A DNA stretch of 64,000 nt from Ilyobacter_A sp963668015 (GCA_963668015.2 CAXXCR010000023.1:1-64000), one strand, 5' to 3'; numbered from the stretch's first letter, positions 54,621-63,986 are shown. Translations and numbers: made by a program. Notes: generated from the letters alone by a model not told the origin.

Positions 54621-54932
54621 TCATAGTCCTTTTAAATAAAACTCGATTTAGATATAAAAAATTATGCTTTCTATACCAGAATAGCGGGTATACTGAGATC
54701 GACTGAATATGATATTTTTATGCAAGAGGAGGAGTACATTTAAATTACTGTTAAACTGTATTAAAAAGTATTTAATCTTATTTTTATTCTTAATACATCT
54801 TATGAAGTGTTGAAAGACTAGTGATTTTTATAATATTAGTATTTTAGGGACAATGGAGTTGTAGAATATATATAGAGTAAAATATAACATAGACTTTTGC
54901 AATTTACTTTAATTGTATTTTAATTATGCAGC

Positions 54933-54961
54933 TTGCAAAAAAAAATAAAAGGTGCTATACT
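54933..54961 (+). promoter_or_regulatory. trp operon promoter
   Basis: TTGCAA and TATACT spaced by 17 bases, about 32 bases before the leader-peptide ATG. It is the only good sigma-70-type promoter in the trp leader region. Confidence 0.75.
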
Positions 54962-54992
54962 TTTTTTAATAATTTATTTGGAGGTGTAACAA

Positions 54993-55076
54993 ATGGGAGT
55001 TAGATTCACATGGTGGCAAAGCAAATGGTATACTCAAGCAACTAAATACGTGGATCAGGCTTGTCTGTTTGCTTAA
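54993..55076 (+). CDS. trpL: trp leader peptide
   Basis: A 27-codon frame with GGAGG eight bases before ATG. It carries three tryptophan codons in a short stretch (TWWQSKW, residues 6-12), exceptional for this AT-rich genome. It is followed by terminator hairpins before trpE, so ribosome stalling at these codons should sense charged tRNA-Trp and control attenuation of the operon. Confidence 0.9.
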   Translation: MGVRFTWWQSKWYTQATKYVDQACLFA

Positions 55077-55163
55077 TAAATTATAGTATTGAATTAAATT
55101 TTGAATGGATACCTGTTCTTTAATGTGGAACAGGTTTTTTTGTTAAAATGCAGGCCTGGTCCA
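55051..55163 (+). promoter_or_regulatory. Candidate trp antiterminator pairing
   Basis: TGGATCAGGC inside the leader-peptide region (55051-55060) can pair over ten bases, one of them G-U, with GCCTGGTCCA (55154-55163), the 5' arm of the second terminator. This would prevent the terminator from forming while a ribosome stalls at the Trp codons upstream. Confidence 0.55.
55111..55141 (+). terminator. trp attenuator terminator 1
   Basis: ACCTGTTC and GAACAGGT form an eight-base stem followed by TTTTTT, 35 bases after the leader stop. A classical intrinsic terminator ahead of the structural genes. Confidence 0.88.
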
Positions 55164-55192
55164 TAATTTTGGAGCAGGCTTTTATTTTTTTA
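55154..55192 (+). terminator. trp attenuator terminator 2
   Basis: GCCTGGTCC and GGAGCAGGC form an imperfect stem followed by TTTTATTTTTTT, just before trpE. Two terminators in series give a tighter shut-off than the usual single attenuator. Confidence 0.7.
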
Positions 55193-55207
55193 GATAAGGG
55201 GGATGAA

Positions 55208-56611
55208 ATGGATAAAAAGATTATGAGGGCGTATACAACAGAGATGCTCGGAGATACGGAAACTCCCATAACGTTGTATAGAAAATATGTAGGAGATGGA
55301 GTTGGAGTGCTCCTAGAGAGTAAGGAGATACAAAAAGGAAGATATTCATTTATTGCAAAGGACCCGTTTGCAACTATAAAATCCAAAGATTATGATATAT
55401 CACTAGAGGAAAACGGTGAGATAAAAACCGAGCATATGAGGGCACTGGACTTTGTTAAATCATATATAGAGAATTTTGTAATAGTAGATGGTGAAGACCT
55501 GCCGCTGATAGGCGGTGGATTTGGAACTGTAGCATACGACATAATAAGACAGTATGAAGATCTTCCAAATGAAAACCCAGATAATATAGGTGTTCCGGAT
55601 GTACATCTGATGTTTATGAACCAATTATTGATATATGATCACTACCATCAAAAAATAAAAATTTTAGTTTTGGACGAGGATAATCTGTCCGGTGAAATAA
55701 GAGCCAAGGCCAAACTTAAAGCTATGAAAGAGGAGATTCTAAAACCGTATATACATACTGAGGAATCGGACAAAGAATATGGTATAAAGAGCATAAAAGC
55801 AAACACCAGCAAAGAGCAGTATATGGAAAACGTAGAAAAAGCAAAGCAGTATATATATGATGGAGATATATTTCAAGTGGTGCTTTCTAAAAAATGGGAG
55901 CTTGAAACTGATGAACATCCTTTCAATCTTTACAGAAAGCTTAGGTCGATAAATCCATCACCGTATCTGTTTTATATAAACTTCGGCGAATATCAGGTCG
56001 CAGGAAGTTCACCTGAAATGCTTGTAGAATTAAGGAAAGATAGAGTATTTACCTGTCCGATAGCCGGGACAAGAAGAAAGACAAATGATCCTAGTCTGGA
56101 TGCGGAACTGGCAAAAGACCTTTTGGAAGATGAAAAAGAGAGAGCCGAGCATGTAATGCTGGTGGACTTGGGTAGAAACGACATGGGAAGGGTTTCTAAA
56201 GTTAAAAGTGTTAAAGTAACTGAATTTATGCAGGTACACAATTATTCCCATGTTATGCATTTGGTTTCCACAGTTGAAGGGGAGAAAAATGAAAAAGAGG
56301 ATGCCTTTTCTGTACTTTCTTCATTCCTTCCTGCAGGGACACTGTCAGGTGCTCCTAAAATAAGAGCTATGGAGATAATAGATGAACTTGAACCTGAAAA
56401 AAGAGGAGTATATGGTGGTGCTATAGGGTATTTTTCATACAATGGTGATATGGACACCTGCATCGCGATACGTACAATGCTAATGAAGGGTGGAAAAGTA
56501 TATCTGCAGGCTGGTGCCGGAATAACAGCCAAGTCAGACCCGGAAAAAGAGGACGAGGAGTGCGAAAACAAGATAAGGGCACTTGTAAAAGCCATAGAGG
56601 GGGAGATTTAA
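55208..56611 (+). CDS. trpE: Anthranilate synthase component I
   Basis: Converts chorismate to anthranilate with TrpG. 467 residues. The chorismate-binding core is intact: PYLFYINFGEYQVAGSSPEM, TCPIAGTRRKT, EHVMLVDLGRNDMGRV, GTLSGAPKIRAMEIID and GGAIGYFS. The N-terminal region contains the usual Trp-feedback domain. ATG at 55208 after AGGGGG is preferred; an in-frame extension upstream runs through terminator 2. The stop is directly followed by the trpG ATG. Confidence 0.96.
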   Translation: MDKKIMRAYTTEMLGDTETPITLYRKYVGDGVGVLLESKEIQKGRYSFIAKDPFATIKSKDYDISLEENGEIKTEHMRALDFVKSYIENFVIVDGEDLPLIGGGFGTVAYDIIRQYEDLPNENPDNIGVPDVHLMFMNQLLIYDHYHQKIKILVLDEDNLSGEIRAKAKLKAMKEEILKPYIHTEESDKEYGIKSIKANTSKEQYMENVEKAKQYIYDGDIFQVVLSKKWELETDEHPFNLYRKLRSINPSPYLFYINFGEYQVAGSSPEMLVELRKDRVFTCPIAGTRRKTNDPSLDAELAKDLLEDEKERAEHVMLVDLGRNDMGRVSKVKSVKVTEFMQVHNYSHVMHLVSTVEGEKNEKEDAFSVLSSFLPAGTLSGAPKIRAMEIIDELEPEKRGVYGGAIGYFSYNGDMDTCIAIRTMLMKGGKVYLQAGAGITAKSDPEKEDEECENKIRALVKAIEGEI

Positions 56612-57172
56612 ATGATACTTCTAATAGACAATTATGATTCTTTCACTTACAACCTCTACCAGTATCTAAGCGAACTGGACGAGGTAAAAGTTGTAAGAAA
56701 TGATAAGATAGATATAGCCGGGATAGAAGAGCTGAACCCTGACAAAATAGTACTTTCTCCTGGACCGAAAACTCCAAGAGAAGCGGGTATATGTATAGAT
56801 GTTATAAAACATTTTTATAATAAAGTGCCACTGCTGGGGATATGTCTTGGACACCAGGCTATGGGGGATGCTTTTGGAGCCGATATAGTACATGCAAAAG
56901 AACTTTACCATGGAAGATACAGTGAGATAACGCATGACGGTAAAGGTGTGTTTCAAGGGATAAGCCAAAATACCAAGGTTGCAAGGTATCACTCTCTGGC
57001 CATAAAAAAGGATACTCTTTCAGATGAATTTGAGATAAGCGCTGAAACAGAGGATGGCGAAATAATGGCAATAAGACATAAAGAATATAAAGTGGTGGGA
57101 CTGCAGTTTCATCCGGAATCAATATACACGCCAGAAGGAATGAAGATGCTTGAAAACTTTATGAAACTTTAA
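56612..57172 (+). CDS. trpG: Anthranilate synthase component II (glutamine amidotransferase)
   Basis: Class I glutamine amidotransferase feeding ammonia to TrpE. 186 residues with DNYDSFTYNLYQYL at the start, the nucleophile Cys78 in LLGICLGHQAMG, and His/Glu in LQFHPESIYTPEG. Its ATG abuts the trpE TAA. A ribosome site (GGGGGAG) lies in the end of trpE. Separate from TrpD, unlike the fused E. coli form. Confidence 0.96.
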   Translation: MILLIDNYDSFTYNLYQYLSELDEVKVVRNDKIDIAGIEELNPDKIVLSPGPKTPREAGICIDVIKHFYNKVPLLGICLGHQAMGDAFGADIVHAKELYHGRYSEITHDGKGVFQGISQNTKVARYHSLAIKKDTLSDEFEISAETEDGEIMAIRHKEYKVVGLQFHPESIYTPEGMKMLENFMKL

Positions 57173-57185
57173 GGGGGAAATATTT

Positions 57186-58208
57186 ATGATTAGAGAAGCC
57201 TTGGATAAGGTGATAAAAGGAATAGACCTGAGTGAAGAAGAGATGAGAAACCTTATGGATGGTATAATGGACGGTGGATACTCTGATATATTGGTTTCAA
57301 GTTTTTTAACTGCGTTAAAGATAAAAGGGGAAAGTGTATCTGAAATAACAGGCGCGGCAAAAATAATGAGAAAAAAAGCAAAAAAAGTGAATTTAGATAG
57401 CTTTTATGCAATAGACACTTGCGGGACAGGTGGAGACGAAGCCAATACATTTAATATATCAACAGGAGTTGCCTTTGTGTGTGCGGCAGCAGACGTGCAT
57501 GTTGTAAAACATGGGAACAGGGCAGTATCGAGTAAAAGTGGAAGTGCAGACGTATTAGAAGAACTTGGGGTAAATCTTACCCTTGACGAAAATAAGGTTG
57601 CAACGTGTGTAGAGGAGAAAAATATAGGTTTCTTTTTTGCACCTCACTACCATAGTGCAATGAAAAATGTTATCCACATAAGAAGAGAGCTCAAAATGAG
57701 GACAATTTTCAATATATTAGGGCCTCTTACAAACCCTGCAGGAGCAAAGGGACAGGTCTTGGGTGTTTTTGATCCTGAACTTACAGAAACAATGGCGAAT
57801 GTGTTGAAAAAGCTTGGGACAGAGCATGCACTTGTAGTACACGGTGACGGTTTGGACGAGATAACTATAACCGGAAAAACGAAGGTGACTGAGCTGAAAA
57901 ATGGTGAATTGAGAACCTACTATATTGAGCCGGAAGATTTTGGGATGAAAAGGGCTAACTTTAAGGATATAGAGGGAGGAACAGCCACTGAAAATGCGGA
58001 TATACTAAGAGGTATTTTTAGTGGAGACTTGAAAAACGCTAAAAGAGATATCATAATATTAAACAGTGCAGCTGCTCTTTATGTTGGAAAAAAGGTTGGT
58101 AGCATAAGCGAGGGTGTGGCTATGGCCAAAGATCTTTTAGAAAGTGGAAAAGTGCTTTCTAAGATGGAAGATTTTGTAAAATTTACAAATGATGTGGAGG
58201 GAATATAG
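57186..58208 (+). CDS. trpD: Anthranilate phosphoribosyltransferase
   Basis: Transfers phosphoribose from PRPP to anthranilate. 340 residues; PRPP loop DTCGTGGDEANTFNIST, KHGNRAVSSKSGSADVLEEL and the metal-binding GLDEITITG are all present, and NILGPLTNPAGAKGQ matches the family. 14 bases after trpG, ATG with GGGGG upstream. Confidence 0.96.
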   Translation: MIREALDKVIKGIDLSEEEMRNLMDGIMDGGYSDILVSSFLTALKIKGESVSEITGAAKIMRKKAKKVNLDSFYAIDTCGTGGDEANTFNISTGVAFVCAAADVHVVKHGNRAVSSKSGSADVLEELGVNLTLDENKVATCVEEKNIGFFFAPHYHSAMKNVIHIRRELKMRTIFNILGPLTNPAGAKGQVLGVFDPELTETMANVLKKLGTEHALVVHGDGLDEITITGKTKVTELKNGELRTYYIEPEDFGMKRANFKDIEGGTATENADILRGIFSGDLKNAKRDIIILNSAAALYVGKKVGSISEGVAMAKDLLESGKVLSKMEDFVKFTNDVEGI

Positions 58209-58988
58209 GTGATACTGGATAAAATAGTAGATCAGAAAAAGATAGACCTTGAAGACAGAAAGGCAGAACTTTCAATAGAGGAGATAAAAAAAGCTATAGC
58301 AGATATGGATAGCAGACCCAGCTTCTATGGCGCATTAAAAAAAGATGGTCTGTCCATAATAGGCGAGGTAAAAAAAGCTTCCCCTTCTAAAGGGATAATA
58401 AAAGCTGACTTTCACCCTGTGGACCTGGGTAAAAAATATGAAAGCTGCGTGGATGCGGTGTCGGTTTTAACCGAGGAAAAGTTCTTCCTTGGAAACCCGG
58501 ATTACTTAAAAGCTGTAAATAGTGAAATATCCCTGCCTACAATCAGAAAGGACTTCATAATAGACGAGTATCAAATATACGAAGCGAAATATCTGGGTGC
58601 ATCTGCTATACTTTTAATATGCGCCATATTGGATGTAGAAACTCTGAGAAGATTCAGGGAATTGGGTGAGAGCTTGGGTCTTGATTCGCTGGTGGAGTGC
58701 CACACAGAAGAAGAGGTGAAGATGGCGCTTGAGTCAGGAGCAAAAATAGTAGGAATAAACAACAGAAACCTGAAAACTTTTGAAATAGACCTGGAAACAA
58801 CTGTGAAACTTTCAAAACTGATATCAGCAGATAAGGTTTTGGTTTCTGAAAGCGGGATACATACAGGTGAGGATATAAAAAAAATAAAGGACTGCGGTGT
58901 AGATGCAGTGCTGGTAGGGGAAAGCTTTATGGTCTCGGAAGATATGGCAGCCAAGGCTAAAGAGCTAAAGGGAGCTTTCGGGAGGTAA
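58209..58988 (+). CDS. trpC: Indole-3-glycerol phosphate synthase
   Basis: Closes the indole ring from CdRP. 259 residues, (beta/alpha)8 barrel with active-site segments GEVKKASPSKGIIKADF, LPTIRKDFIIDEYQIYEA, VGINNRNLKTFEIDLE and VSESGIHTGEDI. Starts with GTG right after the trpD stop, with GGAGGG upstream. Not fused to TrpF. Confidence 0.96.
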   Translation: MILDKIVDQKKIDLEDRKAELSIEEIKKAIADMDSRPSFYGALKKDGLSIIGEVKKASPSKGIIKADFHPVDLGKKYESCVDAVSVLTEEKFFLGNPDYLKAVNSEISLPTIRKDFIIDEYQIYEAKYLGASAILLICAILDVETLRRFRELGESLGLDSLVECHTEEEVKMALESGAKIVGINNRNLKTFEIDLETTVKLSKLISADKVLVSESGIHTGEDIKKIKDCGVDAVLVGESFMVSEDMAAKAKELKGAFGR

Positions 58989-58991
58989 GTG

Positions 58992-59606
58992 ATGGTAAAT
59001 ATAAAGGTCTGCGGACTGAAAAGAGTAGAAGATATAGATATGGTGAACGAGGTGAAACCGGAATTCGTAGGTTTTGTTTTTGCCAAAAGTACAAGGGAGG
59101 TCAGGCCTGAACTGGCAAAGGAACTCATAGAAAAATTGGACAAAGATATAAAAGCCGTCGGGGTATTTGTAAACGAAGACCCGGCCAAGGTAAATCACAT
59201 AGCATCATACTGCGGATTGGACGTGGTGCAGCTGCACGGGGAGGAAGACCCTCTTTACTGCAAAAGGATAGAGTACCCAATGTGGAAAGCCATAGCTGTC
59301 AAGGATGAAAGTTCAATTCATAAACTGAAAAATTATCCTCTAGTGGAAGGATTTTTGCTGGATACATATTCAAAAGAAGTAAAAGGCGGAACTGGAAAAG
59401 CATTCAACTGGGACATAGTAAAGGACCTGCATAAAGATTATAAAATAATACTTGCAGGAGGATTAAAACCGGAAAATATAGCTGAAGCTATACAAACAGT
59501 ACATCCTTACTGTGTTGATGTCAGCTCCGGAGTGGAAAAAGACGGGGTAAAAGACCAAGAGCTTATAACCAAGTTCGTAGAAAATGTCAGATCCACAAAG
59601 ATATAA
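58992..59606 (+). CDS. trpF: Phosphoribosylanthranilate isomerase
   Basis: Amadori isomerisation in tryptophan synthesis. 204 residues with KVCGLKRVEDI (catalytic Cys), FVGFVFAKSTREV, LHGEED, and DTYSKEVKGGTGKAFNW, then LAGGLKPENI and DVSSGVEKDG. ATG at 58992 after GGGAGG is preferred to the GTG one codon earlier. Confidence 0.95.
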   Translation: MVNIKVCGLKRVEDIDMVNEVKPEFVGFVFAKSTREVRPELAKELIEKLDKDIKAVGVFVNEDPAKVNHIASYCGLDVVQLHGEEDPLYCKRIEYPMWKAIAVKDESSIHKLKNYPLVEGFLLDTYSKEVKGGTGKAFNWDIVKDLHKDYKIILAGGLKPENIAEAIQTVHPYCVDVSSGVEKDGVKDQELITKFVENVRSTKI

Positions 59607-59621
59607 ATTGGAGTTGGTTTT

Positions 59622-60317
59622 GTGGGGATAGAGTATCGCGAGATAGTACCCTGGGGCAGAAGCTTTGAAGAATACCTCCTGATGTTTTATCTGACAGAAA
59701 AAGATCTTGAAAAGAAGATTTTGGGATGCGGAGACGATCCAGCTTCATTTAACGCAGAAATGAAAAGAAGAGGATTTTCTTGTGTATCATTTGATCCGAT
59801 ATATACTTTTTCTAAAAACCAGATTGAGCATAGAATAACGGAAACATATGCAACAGTTTTAGAAAAAACAAGGGAAAACCAAGAGAAGTTTGTTTGGGAA
59901 AATATTAAAGATGTTGAAGAACTTGGGAAACTCAGAATGGGAGCTATGCAAAAATTTTTAGAAGACTATGAAGCGGGGAAATCAGAGAGCAGGTACATAG
60001 CAGGAAGACTCCCAAATTTGCCTTTTAAGGATAATAGCTTTCAACTTGCTATTTCTTCTAACTTTCTATTTCTTTATTCTGACAATCTATCATAGGAATT
60101 TCATATAGATGCCATAGAGGAGATTTTCAGGTTAACAAAGGAAGCAAGATTTTTTCCGATCCTTGATATGAATGGCGATGAGTCAAGACACTTAAAGCCT
60201 GTGTGCGAGCATTTTAAAGAAAAAGGGTATGATGTCCTGGTAAAAAAGGTTGATTACGAGTTTCAGAAAAATGGGAATCAATTGCTGATTATAAAAGAAA
60301 ACAGTTTTAAAAAATAA
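59622..60317 (+). pseudogene. SAM-methyltransferase-like gene in trp operon, in-frame UAG
   Basis: The frame begins GIEYREIVPWGRSFEEYL, includes a cofactor-loop-like ILGCGDDPASFNAEM and NLPFKDNSFQLAISSNFLF, as in small SAM-dependent methyltransferases. It stops at TAG 60093-60095 after SDNLS. The same frame then continues EFHIDAIEEIFRLTKEARFF and GYDVLVKKVDYEFQKNG to TAA 60317, so a single base substitution (tyrosine codon to TAG) explains the break, not an indel. It lies between trpF and trpB, an unusual place. Function unknown. Confidence 0.7.
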
Positions 60318-60348
60318 AATTAGAGTATAGAAGAGGTGAGTGATTTAA

Positions 60349-61539
60349 ATGTATACAAAATTTGGTCAATTCGGAGGGCAGTATGTCCCGGAAACACTTA
60401 TGAATCCGCTAAGAGAGCTTGAAGAGGCTTATGACAAATATAAAAATGATCCTGAATTCAAAAAAGAGTTCGATTATTATATGAAATATTACGTAGGTAG
60501 AGAAAATCCACTTTACTTCGCCAAAAACCTTACCGAAAAACTTGGCGGGGCAAAAATATATATAAAAAGAGAGGACCTAAACCATACAGGGGCACATAAG
60601 ATAAACAACGTTATAGGTCAGATAATGCTGGCAAAAAAAATGGGTAAAAAAAGGGTAATAGCAGAAACAGGAGCCGGTCAGCATGGTGTTGCAACTGCAA
60701 CCGGGGCAGCACTTTTCAATCTTGAATGTGTGGTGTTTATGGGTGAAAAAGATATCGAGAGACAGCGTTTGAACGTATTCAGAATGGAGCTTTTGGGAGC
60801 AAAGGTTGTATCTGTTAAATCAGGAACTAAAACATTGAAGGATGCCACAAACGAGGCTATACGTGAATGGGTAAACAGAGCAGACGATACATTCTACGTT
60901 ATAGGGTCTGTTGTAGGGCCGCATCCGTACCCTACAATGGTAAGAGATTTTCAGAGAATAATAGGGGACGAAGCGAAAAAACAGATATTAGAAGCTGAGG
61001 GTAGACTTCCAGATGCACTTGTTGCCTGTGTAGGTGGGGGGAGTAATGCAATGGGGCTATTCTACCCGTTTGTAGAGGATAAAGAAGTGGCTATGTACGG
61101 AGTAGAAGCTGGCGGACGTGGTATAGAAACAGGTGAACATGCTGCAGCTTTTGCAGAAGGGAGTGTAGGGGTACTTCACGGTATGAAAACCTATCTGCTT
61201 CAAGATGAAGACGGACAGATAAAGCCCGTACACTCGGTATCAGCCGGATTGGATTATCCTGGTGTAGGACCGGAACATTCATTCTTATTTGATACCGGCA
61301 GAGCTGAATATGTAAATATAAAAGATGATGAGGCTATTGAGGGGCTAAAAACACTTTCAAGGTTAGAGGGGATAATACCTGCACTTGAAAGTTCTCATGC
61401 AGTGGCATACCTTATGAAATTAGCGCCTAAAATGAAAAAAGACCAGATTATAATTTTAAATCTTTCAGGTCGTGGGGACAAGGATATGTACACAGTTTTT
61501 GATATTTTGAACAAGGAAAAAGAGGAAGGGGATAATTAA
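60349..61539 (+). CDS. trpB: Tryptophan synthase beta chain
   Basis: Condenses indole with serine using PLP. 396 residues. KREDLNHTGAHKINNVIGQ holds the PLP lysine, ETGAGQHGVATATGAALF and GGGSNAMGLFYPF bind substrate and cofactor phosphate, and LSGRGDKDMYTV ends the protein. ATG at 60349 with GAGGTGAG upstream. Overlaps trpA by TAATG. Confidence 0.97.
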   Translation: MYTKFGQFGGQYVPETLMNPLRELEEAYDKYKNDPEFKKEFDYYMKYYVGRENPLYFAKNLTEKLGGAKIYIKREDLNHTGAHKINNVIGQIMLAKKMGKKRVIAETGAGQHGVATATGAALFNLECVVFMGEKDIERQRLNVFRMELLGAKVVSVKSGTKTLKDATNEAIREWVNRADDTFYVIGSVVGPHPYPTMVRDFQRIIGDEAKKQILEAEGRLPDALVACVGGGSNAMGLFYPFVEDKEVAMYGVEAGGRGIETGEHAAAFAEGSVGVLHGMKTYLLQDEDGQIKPVHSVSAGLDYPGVGPEHSFLFDTGRAEYVNIKDDEAIEGLKTLSRLEGIIPALESSHAVAYLMKLAPKMKKDQIIILNLSGRGDKDMYTVFDILNKEKEEGDN

Positions 61540-62318
61540 TGAATAGGATAGAGAGAAAATTTCAAGAGCTCAAAACCAAAGGGGAAAAAGCCTTGATAAC
61601 ATATATAACCTGTGGGGATCCGAATATAGAGTTAACAGAAGAGTTTGTATATGCCAAAGAAAGATCCGGGGCGGATATAATCGAGCTAGGGATACCATTT
61701 TCTGATCCGCTTGCAGACGGACCTATAATACAGGCTGCTGCTACTAGAGCGCTTGAAAAAGGGATCAAGCTAAAAGATATATTCCAGTGTGTTGAAAATA
61801 TAAGAAAAAACAGTCAAGTTCCTCTGGTTTTTATGGTATATTACAATACAGTTGTGAACTACGGGGAACTTAGATTTGTTGAAAAATGTGAGGAGATAGG
61901 TATAGATGGGATTATAATACCAGACCTTCCATATGAGGAATCAGTGGAGCTTAGAGCACATCTAAAATCAAAAGAACTTGCACTTATTCCACTTATAGCA
62001 CCTAACTCAGGCGACAGAATAGAGAAGCTGGTGGAGGACGCAAAAGGGTTTATCTATTGCGTATCCTCGCTTGGAGTTACAGGTGTGAGAAATGAATTTG
62101 CAAAAACTATGAAGGACTATCTAAAAGCAGTTAAGGACAGCACCGATGTACCTGTGGCTGTTGGATTTGGATTTTCCAAGCCTGAAGACCTTGAAATAGT
62201 AAAAGAGGTCGTGGATGGGGTTATAGTTGGATCTGCAATAATAAAGTGTGTTGATGAGACATCACAGGATATTGCTTCACTTGAAAATCTGGTTTCAAAA
62301 TTAAAAAATGCTCTATAG
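61539..62318 (+). CDS. trpA: Tryptophan synthase alpha chain
   Basis: Cleaves indole-3-glycerol phosphate and channels indole to TrpB. 259 residues. YITCGDPNIELTEEF, the catalytic Glu in IELGIPFSDPLADGP, and IIPDLPYEES, then CVSSLGVTGVR and VGFGFSKPED, are all intact. Its ATG overlaps the trpB stop, so translation is coupled. Confidence 0.97.
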   Translation: MNRIERKFQELKTKGEKALITYITCGDPNIELTEEFVYAKERSGADIIELGIPFSDPLADGPIIQAAATRALEKGIKLKDIFQCVENIRKNSQVPLVFMVYYNTVVNYGELRFVEKCEEIGIDGIIIPDLPYEESVELRAHLKSKELALIPLIAPNSGDRIEKLVEDAKGFIYCVSSLGVTGVRNEFAKTMKDYLKAVKDSTDVPVAVGFGFSKPEDLEIVKEVVDGVIVGSAIIKCVDETSQDIASLENLVSKLKNAL

Positions 62319-62321
62319 TGG

Positions 62322-62349
62322 GAGCCCCGTTTAAACGGGGCTCTTATTA
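62322..62349 (+). terminator. trp operon terminator
   Basis: GAGCCCCGTTTAAACGGGGCTC is a perfect palindrome followed by TTATTAAA, four bases beyond the trpA stop. Confidence 0.9.
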
Positions 62350-62363
62350 AATAATTATCATAT

Positions 62364-62392
62364 TTGACAAACAAAATATAAAGTGGTATAAA
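62364..62392 (+). promoter_or_regulatory. Promoter of fabV
   Basis: TTGACA and TATAAA with a 17-base spacer, about 45 bases before the fabV start. Confidence 0.85.
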
Positions 62393-62437
62393 TGACTGAG
62401 TATTTATTTTTACATAAGATCATTCGGAGGTGCAAAA

Positions 62438-63634
62438 ATGGTTATTGAACCTAAAATAAAGGGGAGCCTATCCCTAACAGCTCATCCATACGGGTGTAGA
62501 GAAGCTGTTAGAAGACAGATAGAATACGTTCAAAATGCAAAACAATATAAAGGCAGCAAAAAGGTTTTGATAATTGGAGCATCATCTGGTTACGGGCTTG
62601 CAACAAGGATATCTCTTGCGTTTGGAGGAAGTAATTCCGATACAATAGGAGTATCTTACGAAACAGCCCCAACTGCTAGAAAAACAGGGACAGCCGGTTG
62701 GTGGAATAATCTCTACTTCAAAGAGGAAGCTGAAAAAAACGGATTAGTGGCTAAAAATTTTGTAGGAGATGCTTTTTCTGACGAAATGAAGGATGAAGTG
62801 GTTAAATATATAAAAGAAGAATTTGGGGGAAAGGTTGACCTGGTTGTTTACAGTTTGGCAAGTGGTGTAAGAAAGGACCCTAAAACCGGGATAACCTATA
62901 AATCATCCATAAAAAGCAGAACAGGGAATATAACTGGACCAACTCTTAATATACAGAAAGGGTGTTTAGAAGATAAGACAATGGAAAATGCCACTGATGA
63001 AGAGCTTGAAACAACTGTAAAAGTAATGGGTGGAGAAGACTGGAATTTATGGATAAAAGCTTTGTGTGAGGAAGGGGTTCTTGAAACAGGGTGTAAAACA
63101 TATGCATATTCATATCTTGGCCCTGAATTGATTTCAGGTATTTATAGAGATGGAACTCTTGGGGCGTCTAAAAGGCATCTTGAAAAAACTGCAAATGAGT
63201 TAAGTGCTTATTTAAAAGAAAGAATAGATGGAGATGCTTATGTTTCTGTAAACAAGGCTCTTGTAACTAAGGCCAGTGCCTATATACCTATCTTCCCTCT
63301 TTATGCAGCAATGCTTTATAAGGTTATGAAGGAAATGGGAATACATGAAGGAACTATTGAGCAGACCCACAGACTCTTTGCAGACATGATATTTGGAGCT
63401 ACGCCTGAAATTGATTCTGAAAGAAGAATAAGACCTGATAATTGGGAATTAAGAGAAGATGTACAGGAAAAAATAGGTGAAATTTTAAAAGATATAAACT
63501 ATGACAACTTTAAAGAGTTAAGTGATTACAAAGGTTATGTAGACGACTTTTTAAACATGAATGGTTTTGGATTTGATAATGTAAACTATTCTGAAGATAT
63601 AGATCTTTCCAAACTTTCACAGTTGAGACCATAA
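62438..63634 (+). CDS. fabV: Trans-2-enoyl-CoA/ACP reductase (FabV/TER)
   Basis: Reduces trans-2-enoyl thioesters with NAD(P)H, either in fatty-acid synthesis (FabV) or butyrate-type fermentation (TER). 398 residues, matching the family. Nucleotide-binding GASSGYGLATRISLAFGG, TAGWWNNLYFKEEAEKNGL and the active-site region ASAYIPIFPLYAAMLYKVMK are present. ATG after TCGGAGG. Monocistronic, with its own promoter and terminator. Which of the two roles applies here cannot be read from sequence. Confidence 0.95.
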   Translation: MVIEPKIKGSLSLTAHPYGCREAVRRQIEYVQNAKQYKGSKKVLIIGASSGYGLATRISLAFGGSNSDTIGVSYETAPTARKTGTAGWWNNLYFKEEAEKNGLVAKNFVGDAFSDEMKDEVVKYIKEEFGGKVDLVVYSLASGVRKDPKTGITYKSSIKSRTGNITGPTLNIQKGCLEDKTMENATDEELETTVKVMGGEDWNLWIKALCEEGVLETGCKTYAYSYLGPELISGIYRDGTLGASKRHLEKTANELSAYLKERIDGDAYVSVNKALVTKASAYIPIFPLYAAMLYKVMKEMGIHEGTIEQTHRLFADMIFGATPEIDSERRIRPDNWELREDVQEKIGEILKDINYDNFKELSDYKGYVDDFLNMNGFGFDNVNYSEDIDLSKLSQLRP

Positions 63635-63662
63635 AAGCCACCCTAAGGGGAGGCTTTTTTTA
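63633..63662 (+). terminator. Intrinsic terminator after fabV
   Basis: AAGCC-CCC pairs with GGG-GGCTT and ends in TTTTTT. Confidence 0.9.
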
Positions 63663-63679
63663 TAAAATTGCATAAACTC

Positions 63680-63709
63680 TTGACAAAATATTCATAAAAG
63701 TATTAAGAT
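63680..63709 (+). promoter_or_regulatory. Promoter of the small gene at 63744
   Basis: TTGACA, 18-base spacer, TAAGAT, about 35 bases before the ATG. Confidence 0.65.
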
Positions 63710-63743
63710 ATACTTGATAAAATTAGATAGAAAGGGGAATGTT

Positions 63744-63986
63744 ATGCATAAACAGGATTGGGAACAGGAATTATATGACAATACATTTGAAAAAATTTAT
63801 TCAGGACTTGAAAGGGAATTAGAAGAGGGGACTCTTGATTTAGTAGAAGTGAAGGCTTCTTTAGATACTATGTATTCATCAGAAGATGGATTGATACATA
63901 GAGCAGAAACAAAATGGATAGATCACAATGCAACAGTTGCTGCATATGAAGCAATGAGGGTAAGATTAGAAAAAATGAATAAATAA
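63744..63986 (+). CDS. Small acidic helical protein, 80 aa
   Basis: ATG at 63744 after AAAGGGG. The 80-residue product starts MHKQDWEQELYDNTFEKIYS and is rich in Glu and amphipathic helices (GLERELEEGTLDLVEVK), with an aromatic C-terminal half. No motif or membrane segment. Function unknown. The stop lies 14 bases before the window's end. Confidence 0.8.
   Translation: MHKQDWEQELYDNTFEKIYSGLERELEEGTLDLVEVKASLDTMYSSEDGLIHRAETKWIDHNATVAAYEAMRVRLEKMNK

Noticed and set aside
54993..55192. T-box riboswitch in the trp leader
   Set aside because: No T-box consensus or specifier-loop arrangement was seen, while a Trp-rich leader peptide explains the control.
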